A stretch of 64,000 nt of DNA from Ilyonectria destructans (lineage: Eukaryota > Ascomycota > Sordariomycetes > Hypocreales > Nectriaceae), in NCBI GenBank assembly GCA_020740775.1, contig JAHEWK010000019.1, forward strand, positions 992,001-1,056,000, written 5' to 3'. Each line of letters begins with the position of its first letter. Position 1 is the stretch's first letter. Shown in pieces: positions 22,901 to 34,100 of the stretch. The notes below the pieces were generated by a model that was not told the origin of the DNA, did not search any database, and saw only the letters and a list, made by a program, of their open reading frames with translations. A program made the position numbers and the translations under genes.

Positions 22901-25550
22901 ATAGCTATAATAAGTAAACCCACTAATTAATTAGAGGACTAGCTAAATAACCTTTAATAATATCGATAATTATTCCTTCTATAAATAGAATTCAGATAAT
23001 AATATAAGATCTTAAACTTTAACTGATAATAGCACCAGTAAAGCAATATATAATAATATAATAGATACTTTACCACCCTAAGGCACCAGATATAAATACC
23101 GTAATACCTAAAATAATAAGATATATTATACTATTATATAAATATAAATATAATTTATTAAGCTTAATAAAGAACTATAAGAAATAAAGAAATATAAGGA
23201 AGCAGATAATAGGCTTAAGAATATACCCTCTACTTACTGTATCTATAAGAAGCTATTTACTAAAGAAATAGAAATAAATCTACTTCAGTATAGTTAATAG
23301 AACTATAAGATAGTACTTAAAGATAAAATTACAGCTAAATTCTATAAGATTTATAACCTTAATAAAGTTTAACTCTATATATTAAAGAAATACCTTAAAG
23401 ATATATTGAAAAAAGGATTTATCAGAATATTAAAGTTCTCTATAGAATACCCAGTTATATTTATCCTAAAGAAGAATGGAAAATTATAACTAGTTATAAA
23501 CTACTAATAGCTTAATAATATCACTATTAAAAACTAAATACTATTACTACTTATTAATAAACTAAAGGATTAATTATATAGTAAGAAGTAGTTTATAGCT
23601 TTTAACCTTAAAGAAGCTTATAGCCTTATCTGTATTAAACCAGAAGATAAATAGAAGACTGCTTTCTATATAAAATATAGACTTTTTAAATATCTAGTTA
23701 TACTCTTTAGACTTACTAATATACTAGTAACCTTCTAATAGATAATTACCAATATACTATAGAAATACCTTAATATCTTTATTATATATTACCTTAATAA
23801 TATCCTTATCTTCTCTAATATAGAAGAAGAATATATAGAATATATCTATATAGTACTTAAGAAACTACAGAATATAAACCTCCTTATTAAACTAGAGAAA
23901 AGTAAGTTCTATATAAATAAAGTGAACTTTCTTAAATATACTATCTATCTAAATAAGATCTATATAAATCAAAAGAAAATTAAAGCTATTAAAGATTAGC
24001 TGAAATCTATAACAGTTAAGAAAGTATAGAGCTTCTTAAGATTTACTAACTACTACTAAAAGTTTATTTATAATTTTAAAAGTATTAAATATACTCTTAT
24101 AGAACTTATAAAAAAAGAAGTAAATTTCAAATAGAATACTAAAATACAGAAGACTTTTAATAACATTAAAAAGGCAATTCTTAGCAAATTAATCTTAATT
24201 ATATTTAACTCCAATAAAGAAGTTAAACTGGAAATAGACTCTTCTAATTTCAGTCTGAAATCCTAAATAGAATAAAAAGATATTAATAGGAAATTACACC
24301 CAATTGCCTTCTACTTATATAAACTCTATAGAGTAAAACTTAACTACTCTATCTATAATAAAGAATTCCTTATAATAGTTAACTTATTTAAAGAATTCTA
24401 ATACTACCTCTTAGAAAGTAAGTATAAGATTAAAATCTATACTAACCATAAAAATATCTTATACTTTATAACTACTTAAGAGCTTAGTAGCAGGCAACTT
24501 TACTATATAGAATACCTATTGGAATTTAACTATATTATTATCTATAAGAAAGAATCGGAAAATAGCAGAGTAGATACTATTAGCTAATAATCTAACTTTA
24601 ATATCGGTATTACTAAGGAAAATAAATAACTTCTTAAGCTGACTTTAGAAGGATATCTTAAATAGAGATATATTACTAATATCCACAATTATAAGGAAAA
24701 ATAGCATAATATAAATAAAATACCCAGTAAAAAATAGCAGATAAAAATCCATAAGAAACACTTATTTTACAATAATAATAAGAAAGTATTTCCTAATAAA
24801 TTTAACTATAACTATAGGATACTAATATACTACAACTAGATATTTATACCTTAAAAACTAATATCCAGTTTTCTAAAGGATAGAATAGAATACTACTAAA
24901 GTAAGAAACTTATAAAAAGCTAAGTCTATAAAAGATTTTATTATAACTATATAATACCTAAAAATAATAACTACCTATAGATAGTATACCTAAAGTGTAA
25001 TAAGAAACTCAGAATAGTATATAAAGACCTACTAGAAACCCTAAATAAAGAATAGTAAAATAAAATATAATAGTACTATTATTATAAGAATAATAATAAT
25101 ACTATCCACCCCTATAAGTATAACTACTAATATAGAATACCTATCTATAAGAAATAAGCCTTTATACCCCCAGAATATATATCTAAATTCAGCAGGGAAT
25201 ATATAAAGAACTACTAGAAATAAGAATTTATATTTAACTAAGTATATATTAGGTTTTATTAGAGATTTATTACCAACCCAGCAGACTTTAGATAATATAA
25301 TATCTATAAAGAAAGAGAAATAGAATCTTAATAGCCCCTAGAACCAGTAAAAAAAGTACAATTTATTAATAAGCTTAATAGAAGAATGCTTATAGTAATA
25401 TATACAGTAGAACTAGATAACTTACTACTAAAAGAAATCCAGAAGTATAATAATATACTACCTAAGGAAGAATAAATAGAATAATTATAGGTTCCTAAAG
25501 AACTATAATAATAACTAGTATAGAAAGTTTATAAATACCCTATATATAGA

Positions 25551-25960
25551 TGTCACAGCCTGGCCGCAACCTGCATCAGGCCCCAGGCGCAGCTCTATCT
25601 TTCTCAGCCTCCCGGAACGGAATATAGTTTAGCCACATGTGATCACTCCATAATCACCTCTAATCACCAGTGATCATGGTCACTTACACAGTGATCGCGC
25701 TCGATCACCCTAGTATATAGACGGACGAGTAGTGCACATTCACCATGAGCAGCTACTCAGCTATCAATACAACTTGGTTACCTCAATCACCTTGACTTGC
25801 TATGCATCACTGTGCTTGACCATTACCAGACGTAACATTTACTCAGTAAGTAACGCCCTAATCTATCTGCTAATATAAACCTACGGTTTATCCACTAGCA
25901 ACCAATCTCTTGCCTACCCTATACTATGTATACAGTAGTCTAGAGAGCACGACCGTTACA
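25551..25960 (+). repeat. Solo LTR nested in the integrase of element 2, TSD ATAGA
   Basis: It starts TGTCACAGCCTGGCCGCAAC and ends GACCGTTACA, with ATAGA at 25546-25550 and 25961-25965. It is GC-normal with many intact CpA sites, including TGATCAC repeats (25640-25705), while all DNA around it is RIP-saturated. It therefore inserted, and lost its internal part by LTR recombination, after the surrounding element was mutated. Confidence 0.92.
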
Positions 25961-26818
25961 ATAGATACTAGAGTATTAATAGAACCCTTAAGAGGCTTAG
26001 GATAATATACTTATTTCCCTAAATAAAGAAAGCTATCTTAGATACTATTAAAGGATATAATCTATATAAAAAGTTAAAAACACCATAATATAAGCCTTAT
26101 AGATAGTTATAACTACTACTAGTAGTATAATAACCTTAGGAATCTATTACTATAGACTATATTACTAAGCTCCTACTATCTGAAGATCTAATAACTGGAG
26201 TACTCTATAACAGTATATTTATTATTATAGATAGGCTTATAAAGTTCTTATACTTTCTATCCTACTAAAAATCTACTGATATAAAATAACTTTCTTATAT
26301 ATTCTTAAGAAATATCATCAGTATATATAGATTACTAATAGAGATTATCTCTAATAGAGGAATAATATTTATATCTAAATTCTAGTAAGAACTAATAGCT
26401 TAAATAGAATTAAACTATAAGCTTATAATAGCCTGAAGACTATAAGTAGATAGCTAAATAGAGAGACTTAACTAAATAGTTAAATAGTACCTATAGTGCT
26501 ATATTAACTATAAGTAAGATAACTGGGTCTAAAAGCTGCCTATAGTATAACTGGCCTACAATATATCTACTTTAGGAATAATAAAGCTTATACCAGCTTA
26601 TACTAACTTTAGATTTACTCTAGATGCCTACAGATTATTACAAGAAGAACCGCTAAATACTAAAGCTATTCTTACTACTAACCAGCTATAATAGCTACAT
26701 AAAGAGATATATATAGAACTGGAGTTTATATATAACTAAATAAAAAAACACTATAATAGGAAAAAATTAAAGGGACTAATCTTCCAGGAGGGAGATATAG
26801 TCTATCTTATTATCTCAG

Positions 26819-27200
26819 TGTCGCGGCCTGCCCCTCCGGGTTTGGCGGCACACAACGCCCCACTTCGCGCGTCGCCGCTTTCCCACACTATAAAAGGCCG
26901 CCCTCCCCCACCTTCACTGTTGGCTCGGCCACCTTCATTTCTCACACCCCTCATCCCGCCTCGCTCGCCCGCCCACCTCGCTCGCCCGCCCTCCTCGCTG
27001 CTCGCCGACACCGTCTCAGCATCCGGGCACATACTCCCCTTTGCAGTTCTCCTGGTCTTAATCCCTGTGCTTCATTCATGCGTTGCATTCCCCGGCGCCC
27101 GCAGTCTTCAGCACTGAAATGACCGTAATAGGCTTCAACTAAAATGGACTGCCATGAAGCAAACGGCCGTCACTCTGGTGTAGCTCATGGGCCTTAGGTC
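26819..27200 (+). promoter_or_regulatory. GC-rich segment with a TATA box; possible LTR or promoter
   Basis: The sequence opens TGTCGCGGCCTGCCCC right at the RIP boundary and contains ACTATAAAAGG (about 26887-26897) followed by C/T-rich DNA with CTCGCCCGCC repeats. TGTCGCGG and CCGACA (27005-27010) could be LTR ends, but I find no flanking duplication. It could be a truncated LTR or a genuine promoter for downstream genes. Confidence 0.3.
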
Positions 27201-27260
27201 GCGCTTAGTGCTATAGCCCATCGTCGCGCCTCGATCCCTCCTCGCGCGCACCAACTCCAC

Positions 27261-27545
27261 ATGCCCGCTCCGGCCGACAACTTCATCTCCCTTGACGACT
27301 ACGTGGCCCGAATGCATGCATCGGAGGCCTCCTCGCCATCGATGCCTCGGTCGATCGACTGGCTGCAGCATGACGAGCTGAATCCGGCCCCGCCCCTTTT
27401 CCTCGAAACACGACTTCATACAGATGATCCATTCAGTCTGATGCTGGATTGGTCAAGGCGGGAGGGAAGCACCCAGCCGTCCAAGCGTATGCGCCATTTG
27501 GGACAAGATCTGCTCGCAGCTCCGCCCGACATCAGTGACGGGTGA
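27261..27545 (+). CDS. Small hypothetical protein, 94 residues
   Basis: An ATG-started frame encodes MPAPADNFISLDDYVARMHA at its N-terminus and a proline/arginine-rich remainder ending PPDISDG. Composition and third-position GC are gene-like, with no stops and no repeats. No domain recognised. It may be a first exon. The TATA-containing segment about 370 bp upstream could be its promoter. Confidence 0.35.
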   Translation: MPAPADNFISLDDYVARMHASEASSPSMPRSIDWLQHDELNPAPPLFLETRLHTDDPFSLMLDWSRREGSTQPSKRMRHLGQDLLAAPPDISDG

Positions 27546-28690
27546 TTCCGTCGGGCTGAATCAAGAAAATGCCTCGCCTCGACTGCGCTGTCTGCCCTCG
27601 GCTGTTGCCCTATCCTAGGCATCCCCGGGCTCACATGGTACGCCTCGGAAACGGGTACCACAGGTACCACGGGTTGGAGCAATATCCGGTCGACCGAATA
27701 CGAGCTCTCGTCGCACCACTGCTAAGCTTACCATGATAGTTCTTAGTCAAAGTTAGGGACAGAGCGGATCTTAGAGCCTTAATCGGAGGTAAGCGGGCTA
27801 ATGTCTAAACGAGACGCAGGCGATAAAGGCGCAGCGACAAAGGTCTTGAGTAACGGACTTGGAGGGGGCTACCGAGCTTGGAAGATGAGAGAAAGGAGCT
27901 GGTACAGCGTTGACTAGATCACCCTAGTCTTTGTGGCTCGCCACTGATGCTGAGAGGAGCAAATTACGACTAGACGGAGGATGTATCAGCTGAGGGATCC
28001 TTCCGGGGACGATGAGCGGGGACTAGGTATGCGTCGCAAGCGCCCAGCTTATATGAAGGCAGCGGGCGTAACCTACCGATACGAGGCTTATGCAACGATG
28101 GCATCTCGGCGAAGCTTTCCCTTGTCGGCTTTGTTGCCAATCGGTGGTCCTACGGCGCTGTCCGTCCCCTGTGATGGAGAGCCAAGCCGGCAAGACGGCT
28201 ACCCAAGGATGCGCCTGGGGAGGATGCGAAGGATGAGACTGGGCCCTGACATAAGGTGGGAGGAGCTGATAATGGCTGAGGGAGGGCATTCCGCACTGCC
28301 ATCGCCCAATCTCGTCCAAGAGCACAAGGAAAGGTCCATCCGCTAAGGTCTTGTGCAGCTTTCGGCGACGCTGAGGATGTCGCAAGATGACCGATGGAGA
28401 AAGGTCTCACGCACGCCTTATAATTCTATGAGTCAAGTCCAACGATTCATCGACTAGCAGAAAGGTATGGGTCTAGCAGAAGCGAGGTTAGCGAGGTTGG
28501 GTATTGAGGCAAGGTTCTCTTAATTAGCACCTACGGACTGATGGAGCGCACTGCTTGATGGGACCAACAGACTGGCTCTAGGGCGCAGCAGATTTGCCTA
28601 TATAATATCATGTATGCCTGCGCTCCTAGAGAACGAAATTCAGGCATTTTTCTCCCATCACTTAGAGCATAACGTCCCCCGGTTTTGTTG
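27546..28690. other. Region without confident genes
   Basis: GC-normal sequence. Overlapping frames on both strands at 27981-28410 look like opposite-strand shadows and neither has a recognisable domain. CCGATGGAGAAAGG- and GCGAGGTTAGCGAGGTTGGG-type short repeats are present. Nothing further is supported. Confidence 0.4.
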
Positions 28691-28805
28691 CAATATGTCC
28701 ACCGCTAGAGCGATATATTTCGTCAGCCTTGATAGTGCAGTTTTTTGGACTCCTCCGATGGTGGCATAGATACCATAAAGCAGTCAAACGAAGTCACGTC
28801 GACCA

Positions 28806-28990
28806 GTGCTGCCACTACCACCATCACTCCCTCAACCATCATCGCTCCCTCTTCCACCATCGTCTCTCCCTCCACTACTATCACTCCCTCCACCACCGCC
28901 ATCACTTCCTCCGCCATCATCGCTCCCTCCTCCACCGACATCACTCCCTCCTCCACCATCATCACTCCCTCCACTGCCATTATCACACTC
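28806..28990 (+). repeat. CCATCACTCCCTC minisatellite
   Basis: About ten imperfect copies of CCACCATCACTCCCTC (12-15 bp, with GCC and TCC variants). It remains open in all three forward frames; in the frame of the downstream gene it would encode a Pro/Ser/Leu-rich tract without an ATG. Confidence 0.75.
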
Positions 28991-29072
28991 CCTATCACCA
29001 CTATTGCAAGCTCAACCTACCCTTCAACTTCTACATGAAATCCAATCCCAACATAAATCTCAGAGAAATCAT

Positions 29073-30518
29073 ATGTCAGCCGCTGGTAGTGGAACTTTAG
29101 ACGACCCAATTATAACTCCCTTGGATACGACATCCTCCATATTTGACGTGGATGATGAAGATGAGGGCGTGATCGTCGATGACTCGCGGTCTGATATACA
29201 TGTTCCGTCGATTCTGACAGAGACGTCCGATCTCGCACATTTTACTCCGGTTCAGGCTCGTCAAGGTGATGATGCGCCTGCGAGCGGTACCCTTGCATGC
29301 CATGATGGCATTCCCGAGACCCCCAAGGAATACCGTCAAAGACAGCTATCTCAAGACGCGACTGAAGGGCAGGGCCTTGCTACAATCGACGCAACGGACT
29401 CAAGCGCTGTCACGGGCGATGCTACGCATGTCGCACCAATTCCTTCATCACGGAGCACTCCAGATCCCCCAACGCCAGTACGTGCGTCGCAGCCGCCCAC
29501 CCCAGCGCCGCTTGACACGGATGATACTCTATGTCGAGGAGACGACATGTCTGTGAGCGCTGCTCCTTCACGCCACAACAGCATTCCTGGGACACGTGAC
29601 GCGTCCCCCCAAAAACAACTATTGTTCGAAACTCCTCGAGGGCAAGACCATGAAGCGAACAGTCGCGGATCTGAATATGCCGAGGCCTATGTATTGTCTG
29701 AGGACGCACCCCAATTGTCATCAGGAGCCCGCGCATGCTCTTCTCGGCCACTGGGTCCGATAACGCGCCGCCACGCCCATCGTCAGGCCATGCATAGATT
29801 GGTCCAAGACGACAATGATAGCAGCAGCGGCGCGGGTGGCGAGTCCGAAGGAAGTGAATCCCATCTTGATCGAGCGAGTTTGCGGCGTGATAAGGACTAT
29901 TGTCCCTCTCACACTGAAGCCGAAGAGATGGGCCTAGAAGGCAACGAGTCTAACGGCGAAGATCAATGCCCACGCAAGCGCCGCAAGGTTTCGAGGTCGT
30001 CTGCCAGTTTGCTGCGCGATGCAGCGGCTAGTGTTGAGCGCCCTCGTCGGGGAAGACCGTCGTTGAGGTCGAGGGGGAAGAATACCCAGGTAATCGGTAT
30101 CCTCAGCCCAGCGCCATCCCAGGTGACGTCCGATGAGACCGAAGTCAGGGCGGTTCTCGCTAGCTTTGAGGAATGGCCGCTCGAGAATGCTTCGCTCAAA
30201 CGTATAACCGAGAACGGCAAAACAACTTTCCAGTTACAGTTCGACTGGACTCCTTGTGCAAAGCCTGGGCATGCTAGCAGCGCCGTTCGGGATCGGGTTG
30301 ATTCACCCTCGACACGGACGAGGGGCAAGCTTGGTTTAGCTCTAAGAGCTAAATACACCCCACAGGAAGATGATCTTCTCATCGAGTTAAAGGAGGGCAG
30401 GGAAATTCTGACATGGCCCCAGATTCACCAGCGGTTCAGCGAGACCTATCCAGGGCGGGCCCTCGGGAGTCTACAGGTGCATTACTCTACGAAACTCAAT
30501 AGTCGTGGGAGACTCTAG
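29073..30518 (+). CDS. SANT/Myb-like protein with AT-hook-like and basic segments
   Basis: A long single frame; the first in-frame ATG is at 29073, giving 481 residues. The same frame runs upstream through the Pro/Ser minisatellite but without an ATG, so an upstream exon is possible. The N-terminal two-thirds is acidic, Ser/Thr/Pro-rich and probably disordered. At about 29970-30080 come a basic cluster (CPRKRRKVSRS) and an AT-hook-like RPRRGRPSLRSRGK. The C-terminus, KYTPQEDDLLIELKEGREIL then TWPQIHQRF and GSLQVHYSTKL, is a Myb/SANT-type helix bundle. It is likely a nuclear DNA-binding protein. A second copy of its last about 50 bp plus 3' flank lies at 39442-39555, so it belongs to a repeated, perhaps element-borne, family. 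Confidence 0.6.
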   Translation: MSAAGSGTLDDPIITPLDTTSSIFDVDDEDEGVIVDDSRSDIHVPSILTETSDLAHFTPVQARQGDDAPASGTLACHDGIPETPKEYRQRQLSQDATEGQGLATIDATDSSAVTGDATHVAPIPSSRSTPDPPTPVRASQPPTPAPLDTDDTLCRGDDMSVSAAPSRHNSIPGTRDASPQKQLLFETPRGQDHEANSRGSEYAEAYVLSEDAPQLSSGARACSSRPLGPITRRHAHRQAMHRLVQDDNDSSSGAGGESEGSESHLDRASLRRDKDYCPSHTEAEEMGLEGNESNGEDQCPRKRRKVSRSSASLLRDAAASVERPRRGRPSLRSRGKNTQVIGILSPAPSQVTSDETEVRAVLASFEEWPLENASLKRITENGKTTFQLQFDWTPCAKPGHASSAVRDRVDSPSTRTRGKLGLALRAKYTPQEDDLLIELKEGREILTWPQIHQRFSETYPGRALGSLQVHYSTKLNSRGRL

Positions 30519-31114
30519 GACGTTGTTGGCGGTGGATGTCAAATCTGCCTGATGACTTGGTCGCCATATGTCTTGAAGGGGTTCAACAGGGAAAGAATGG
30601 CCTGCAAGCTGAAGGAGGAACAAGGCCAAGTTTACGCAGTTGTTTCCAGGACGGCGTATTATAAGCCTTCAGGTGTGCTGCTGTACGACGTTGGCAGGGA
30701 ATTAGGAACAATGAAGCTAGGTGGTTAACCTAGACAGCCAGGCTAGGATGTCGTTAGAATACAGTGCTTCAACATGTGATGTCTATCTTCTCCCTTATGC
30801 TAGCTGAGTGCTTGACATGCCATCATCAAAGCTCTCAGAGGAAGCGGCCGTGTCAACAGAACGGCGTGAAAAGTAAGGGGTTGCCCTGGACCGGGTGGCC
30901 TTGGAGCTGCGCGGGACCAGGACAACAAACATCGACGGACATACAGTTTTCGACTTTTCGGCCATCACAGTATATCTCGTGCTCCCTCGGAGTCGAATCT
31001 TCACAGGGTATCCCAGAAGAATCGTCGTCCTAGAATTTCAATTACTTGAGCCTCCACCGCATTGTCAAGTCAAAACAGGTACGATAGCCAACCAAATAAT
31101 TCTTCTATTGAAAA
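30519..31114. other. Intergenic, convergent 3' ends
   Basis: This lies between the stop of the SANT gene and the stop of the NLR gene, which converge. The first about 70 bp are part of the repeat shared with 39.45 kb. A short direct self-complementary stretch (TTCTTCTATTGAAAATCAATAGAAG, 31100-31124) makes a strong hairpin spanning the NLR stop region and could act in 3'-end formation. Nothing else identified. Confidence 0.5.
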
Positions 31115-34100
31115 TCAATAGAAGGGCCCTGTATACATAAAAGGATGACTAGATGAAGCCCCAAAGTTTACCAGAAATTGAAGTCCCACACCCTCTTCCT
31201 TGGCATCAAACCCAACACAGGGGTACATCTTCACGACCTTGAACTTCGTCCGCTCAGAAGCATATCCTATATTAGAGTTAGTACATTAGATATAATTGGC
31301 GCATGTCCGCACTGCCTCACGAGATAGTTTATAACTCACCCATATTCATCTTCTTGCCATTCAGGGTGCAGAATCCCTCTCCCGTCTCCAAGTTCAGGCA
31401 AGCACCGACGACGTCGCCAGCACCGAACTCTCCGGGAGCCCCAAAGTCTGAAGTTGGGACGGCTCCATAACCTGACTCGATGAATAGCTTCCCGTCATCC
31501 CCGTGATATGCCCATGATCCGTCAAACCAGCCCGGCATCTGATCACGACCGGCGTTTTCACCACAGAAGCCAAGACCTAGAGACCTGCATCGAGTTGTGA
31601 GTTTTTATAGGTCAAGCTAATGACACGTTAAAATGGCAACGCACCGAGAGTTCGAATCTTTCAGGACAGTAACCTCAAAGTAGAAGTGTTTATTCGATGC
31701 TGAGGGTGGGGGAACGCAGCGCTTGCTTCGGATGCAGACACTGCCGAGGCCATCCGCCTTTTCGTGGACTTGAACCTCTGTCAAGGGCGAATAAGTCTTA
31801 CTATAGTAGTGTGGAGATAAAGGGTCAGCTTACCGTGGATTTCGGTACATTCCTGATGACCGGAGGTGCTGCAGGAAGTAACGAGTACACTCTGCTCGAA
31901 ATCAGTCCAAAGCAGCGTCCTCGGAAACCCATGCTCCGGTCTTGCGTGCTCCGCCCTTGCATGTTGCTGAAAATGCTCGCGGAGACCATCCAACAATTCC
32001 AGGCGGCCCAGTCTCGTGGCGTAGTCCACACAGGACCAGTTGTCTTCGTCGAGGCCAGTCGGGTTTACCCCATGCTTCTTCAGGACCTCTACGACATTGG
32101 AGCTACCAGTCAGCACCGCTCGGTGGTAAGGATTCTTGATCATCTTCCACGTATTTCGTTTCAGAGCTCTCGTTATGAACGCTTCGAGCGGTGCCGATCC
32201 TTTGAGAGCCTCGGTGGCGTCAATGAGCTTCATTAGGTCATCGTCGGTCAGAGATTCGTCATTGACGTGTTCAAGCAGCTTCTCGACAACCACTAGATGG
32301 CCTCCCTCAGCGGCTGCTTGGAGCACCGTCTGTCCATGAAATTCAGCAGCGGCGGCATTGACATCGGCTCCCGCTGCCAGCAGCTTCTCGACAACCTCTA
32401 GATGGCCCTCTTTAGCGGCTGCTTGGAGCGCCGTCCGTCCATCAAATTCAGCAGCAGCGGCATTGACATCGGCTCCCGCTGCCAGCAGCTTCTCGACAAC
32501 CTCTAGATGGCCCCCTTCAGCGGCCGCTTGGAGCGCCGTCTGTCGTGCAGTCAGTCCTCTATATCCAGCACCAGCAGCGGCATTGACATCGGCTCCCGCT
32601 GCTAGCAGCTTCTCGACAACCTCTAGATGGCCCCCTTCAGCGGCTGCTTGGAGCGCCGTCCGTCCTCTATTTCCAGCAGCGGCGGTATTGACATCAGCTC
32701 CCGCTGCTAGCAGCTTCTCGACAACCTCTAGATGGCCCTCTTTAGCGGCTGCTTGGAGCGCCGTCCGTCCATCAAATTCAGCAGCAGCGGCATTGACATC
32801 GGCTCCCGCTGCCAGTAGCTTCTTGACAACCTCTAGATAGCCTCCCCCAGCGGCTGCTTGGAGCGTCGTCTGTCCTCTATCAGCAGCAGCAGCGGCATTG
32901 ACATCGGCTCCCGCTGCTAGCAGCTTCTCGATAACCTCAAGATAGCCTCCCCCAGCAGCTGCTTGGAGCGCCGTCCGTCCTCCATTTCCAGCAGCGGCAT
33001 TGACATCGGCTCCCGCTGCCAGCAGCTTCTCGACAACCTCTAGATGGCCCCCTTCAGCGGCTGCTTGGAGCGCCGTCCGTCCATCCAATTCAACAGCGGC
33101 GGCATTGACATCGGCTCCCGCTGCCAGTAGCTTCTTGACAACCTCTAGATGGCCTCCCTCAGCGGCTGCTTGGAGCGCCGTCCGTCGTGGAGTCAGTCCT
33201 CCATATCCAGTAGCAGTAGCGGCATTGATATCAGCTCCCGCTGCCAGCAGCTTCTCGACAACCTCTAGATAGCCTCCCCCAGCAGCTGCTTGGAGCGTCG
33301 TCTGTCCTCCATCAGCAGCAGCAGCGGCATTGACATCGGCTCCCGCTGCCAGCAGCTTCTCGACAACCTCTAGATGGCCCCCTTTAGCGGCTGCTTGGAG
33401 CGCCGTCTGTCCATAGAATTTAGCAGCGGCGGCATTGACATCAGCTCCCGCTGCCAGTAGCTTCTTGACAACCTCTAGATGGCCTCCCTCAGCGGCTGCT
33501 TGGAGCGCCGTCCGTCGTGGAGTCAGTCCTCCATATCCAGTAGCAGTAGCGGCATTGACATCAGCTCCCGCTGCCAGCAGCTTCTCGACAACCTCTAGAT
33601 GGCCCCCTTTAGCGGCCGCTTGGAGCGCCGTCCGTCGTGCAGGCAGTCCTACATATACAGCAGCAGCAGCGGCATTGACATCAGCTCCCGCTGCCAGCAG
33701 CTTCTCAACAACCTCTAGATAACCTCCCTCAGCGGCTGCTTGGAGCGCCGTCCGTCCATCCAATTCAACAGCGGCGGCATTGACATCGGCTCCCGCTGCC
33801 AGCAGCTTCTCGACAACCTCAAGATAGCCTCCCCCAGCAGCTGCTTGGAGCGTCGTCTGTCCTCCATCAGCAGCAGCAGCGGCATTGACATCGGCTCCCG
33901 CTGCTAGCAGCTTCTCGACAACCTCTAGATAGCCTCTCTCAGCGGCTGTTCGGAGCGCCGTCTGTCCATAATCTCCAGCAGCGGCGGCATTGACATCGGC
34001 TCCCGCTGCCAGCAGCTTCTTGACAACCCCTAGATGGCCTCCCTCAGCGGCTGCTTGGAGCGCCGTCCGTCCATCAAATTCAGCAGCGGCGGCATTGACA

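Larger units (their letters stand above)
19546..26818 (+). mobile_element. Second Ty3/gypsy chromovirus, RIPed and 3'-truncated (element 2)
   Basis: The left LTR is 19546-19956. It is followed by gag (to about 21015, with the knuckle NCNKKGYFI-EYYKPKKE at 20955-21010), protease (AVLVDSSIEF, about 22655), RT (YPVIFILKKNGKL through YYLNNILIFSN, 23450-24000), RNase H (NYSIYNKEFLIIVNLFKE, 24340-24600) and integrase (DYITKLLLSEDLITGVLYNS, about 26155; GLIFQEGDIVYLI at the end). It stops at 26818, just after the GDIV motif, where AT-rich RIPed DNA changes abruptly to GC-rich sequence. The integrase tail, any chromodomain and the right LTR are missing. The integrase is also split by a solo LTR at 25551. 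Confidence 0.88.

Noticed and set aside
26819..27010. Complete solo LTR TGTCGCGG..CCGACA
   Set aside because: Ends look plausible but no 5-bp duplication flanks them (CTCAG against CCGTC); kept only as a possible regulatory segment.
27981..28410. Three overlapping frames of 86-121 codons
   Set aside because: They overlap on both strands with no domain, splice or start evidence to choose one.
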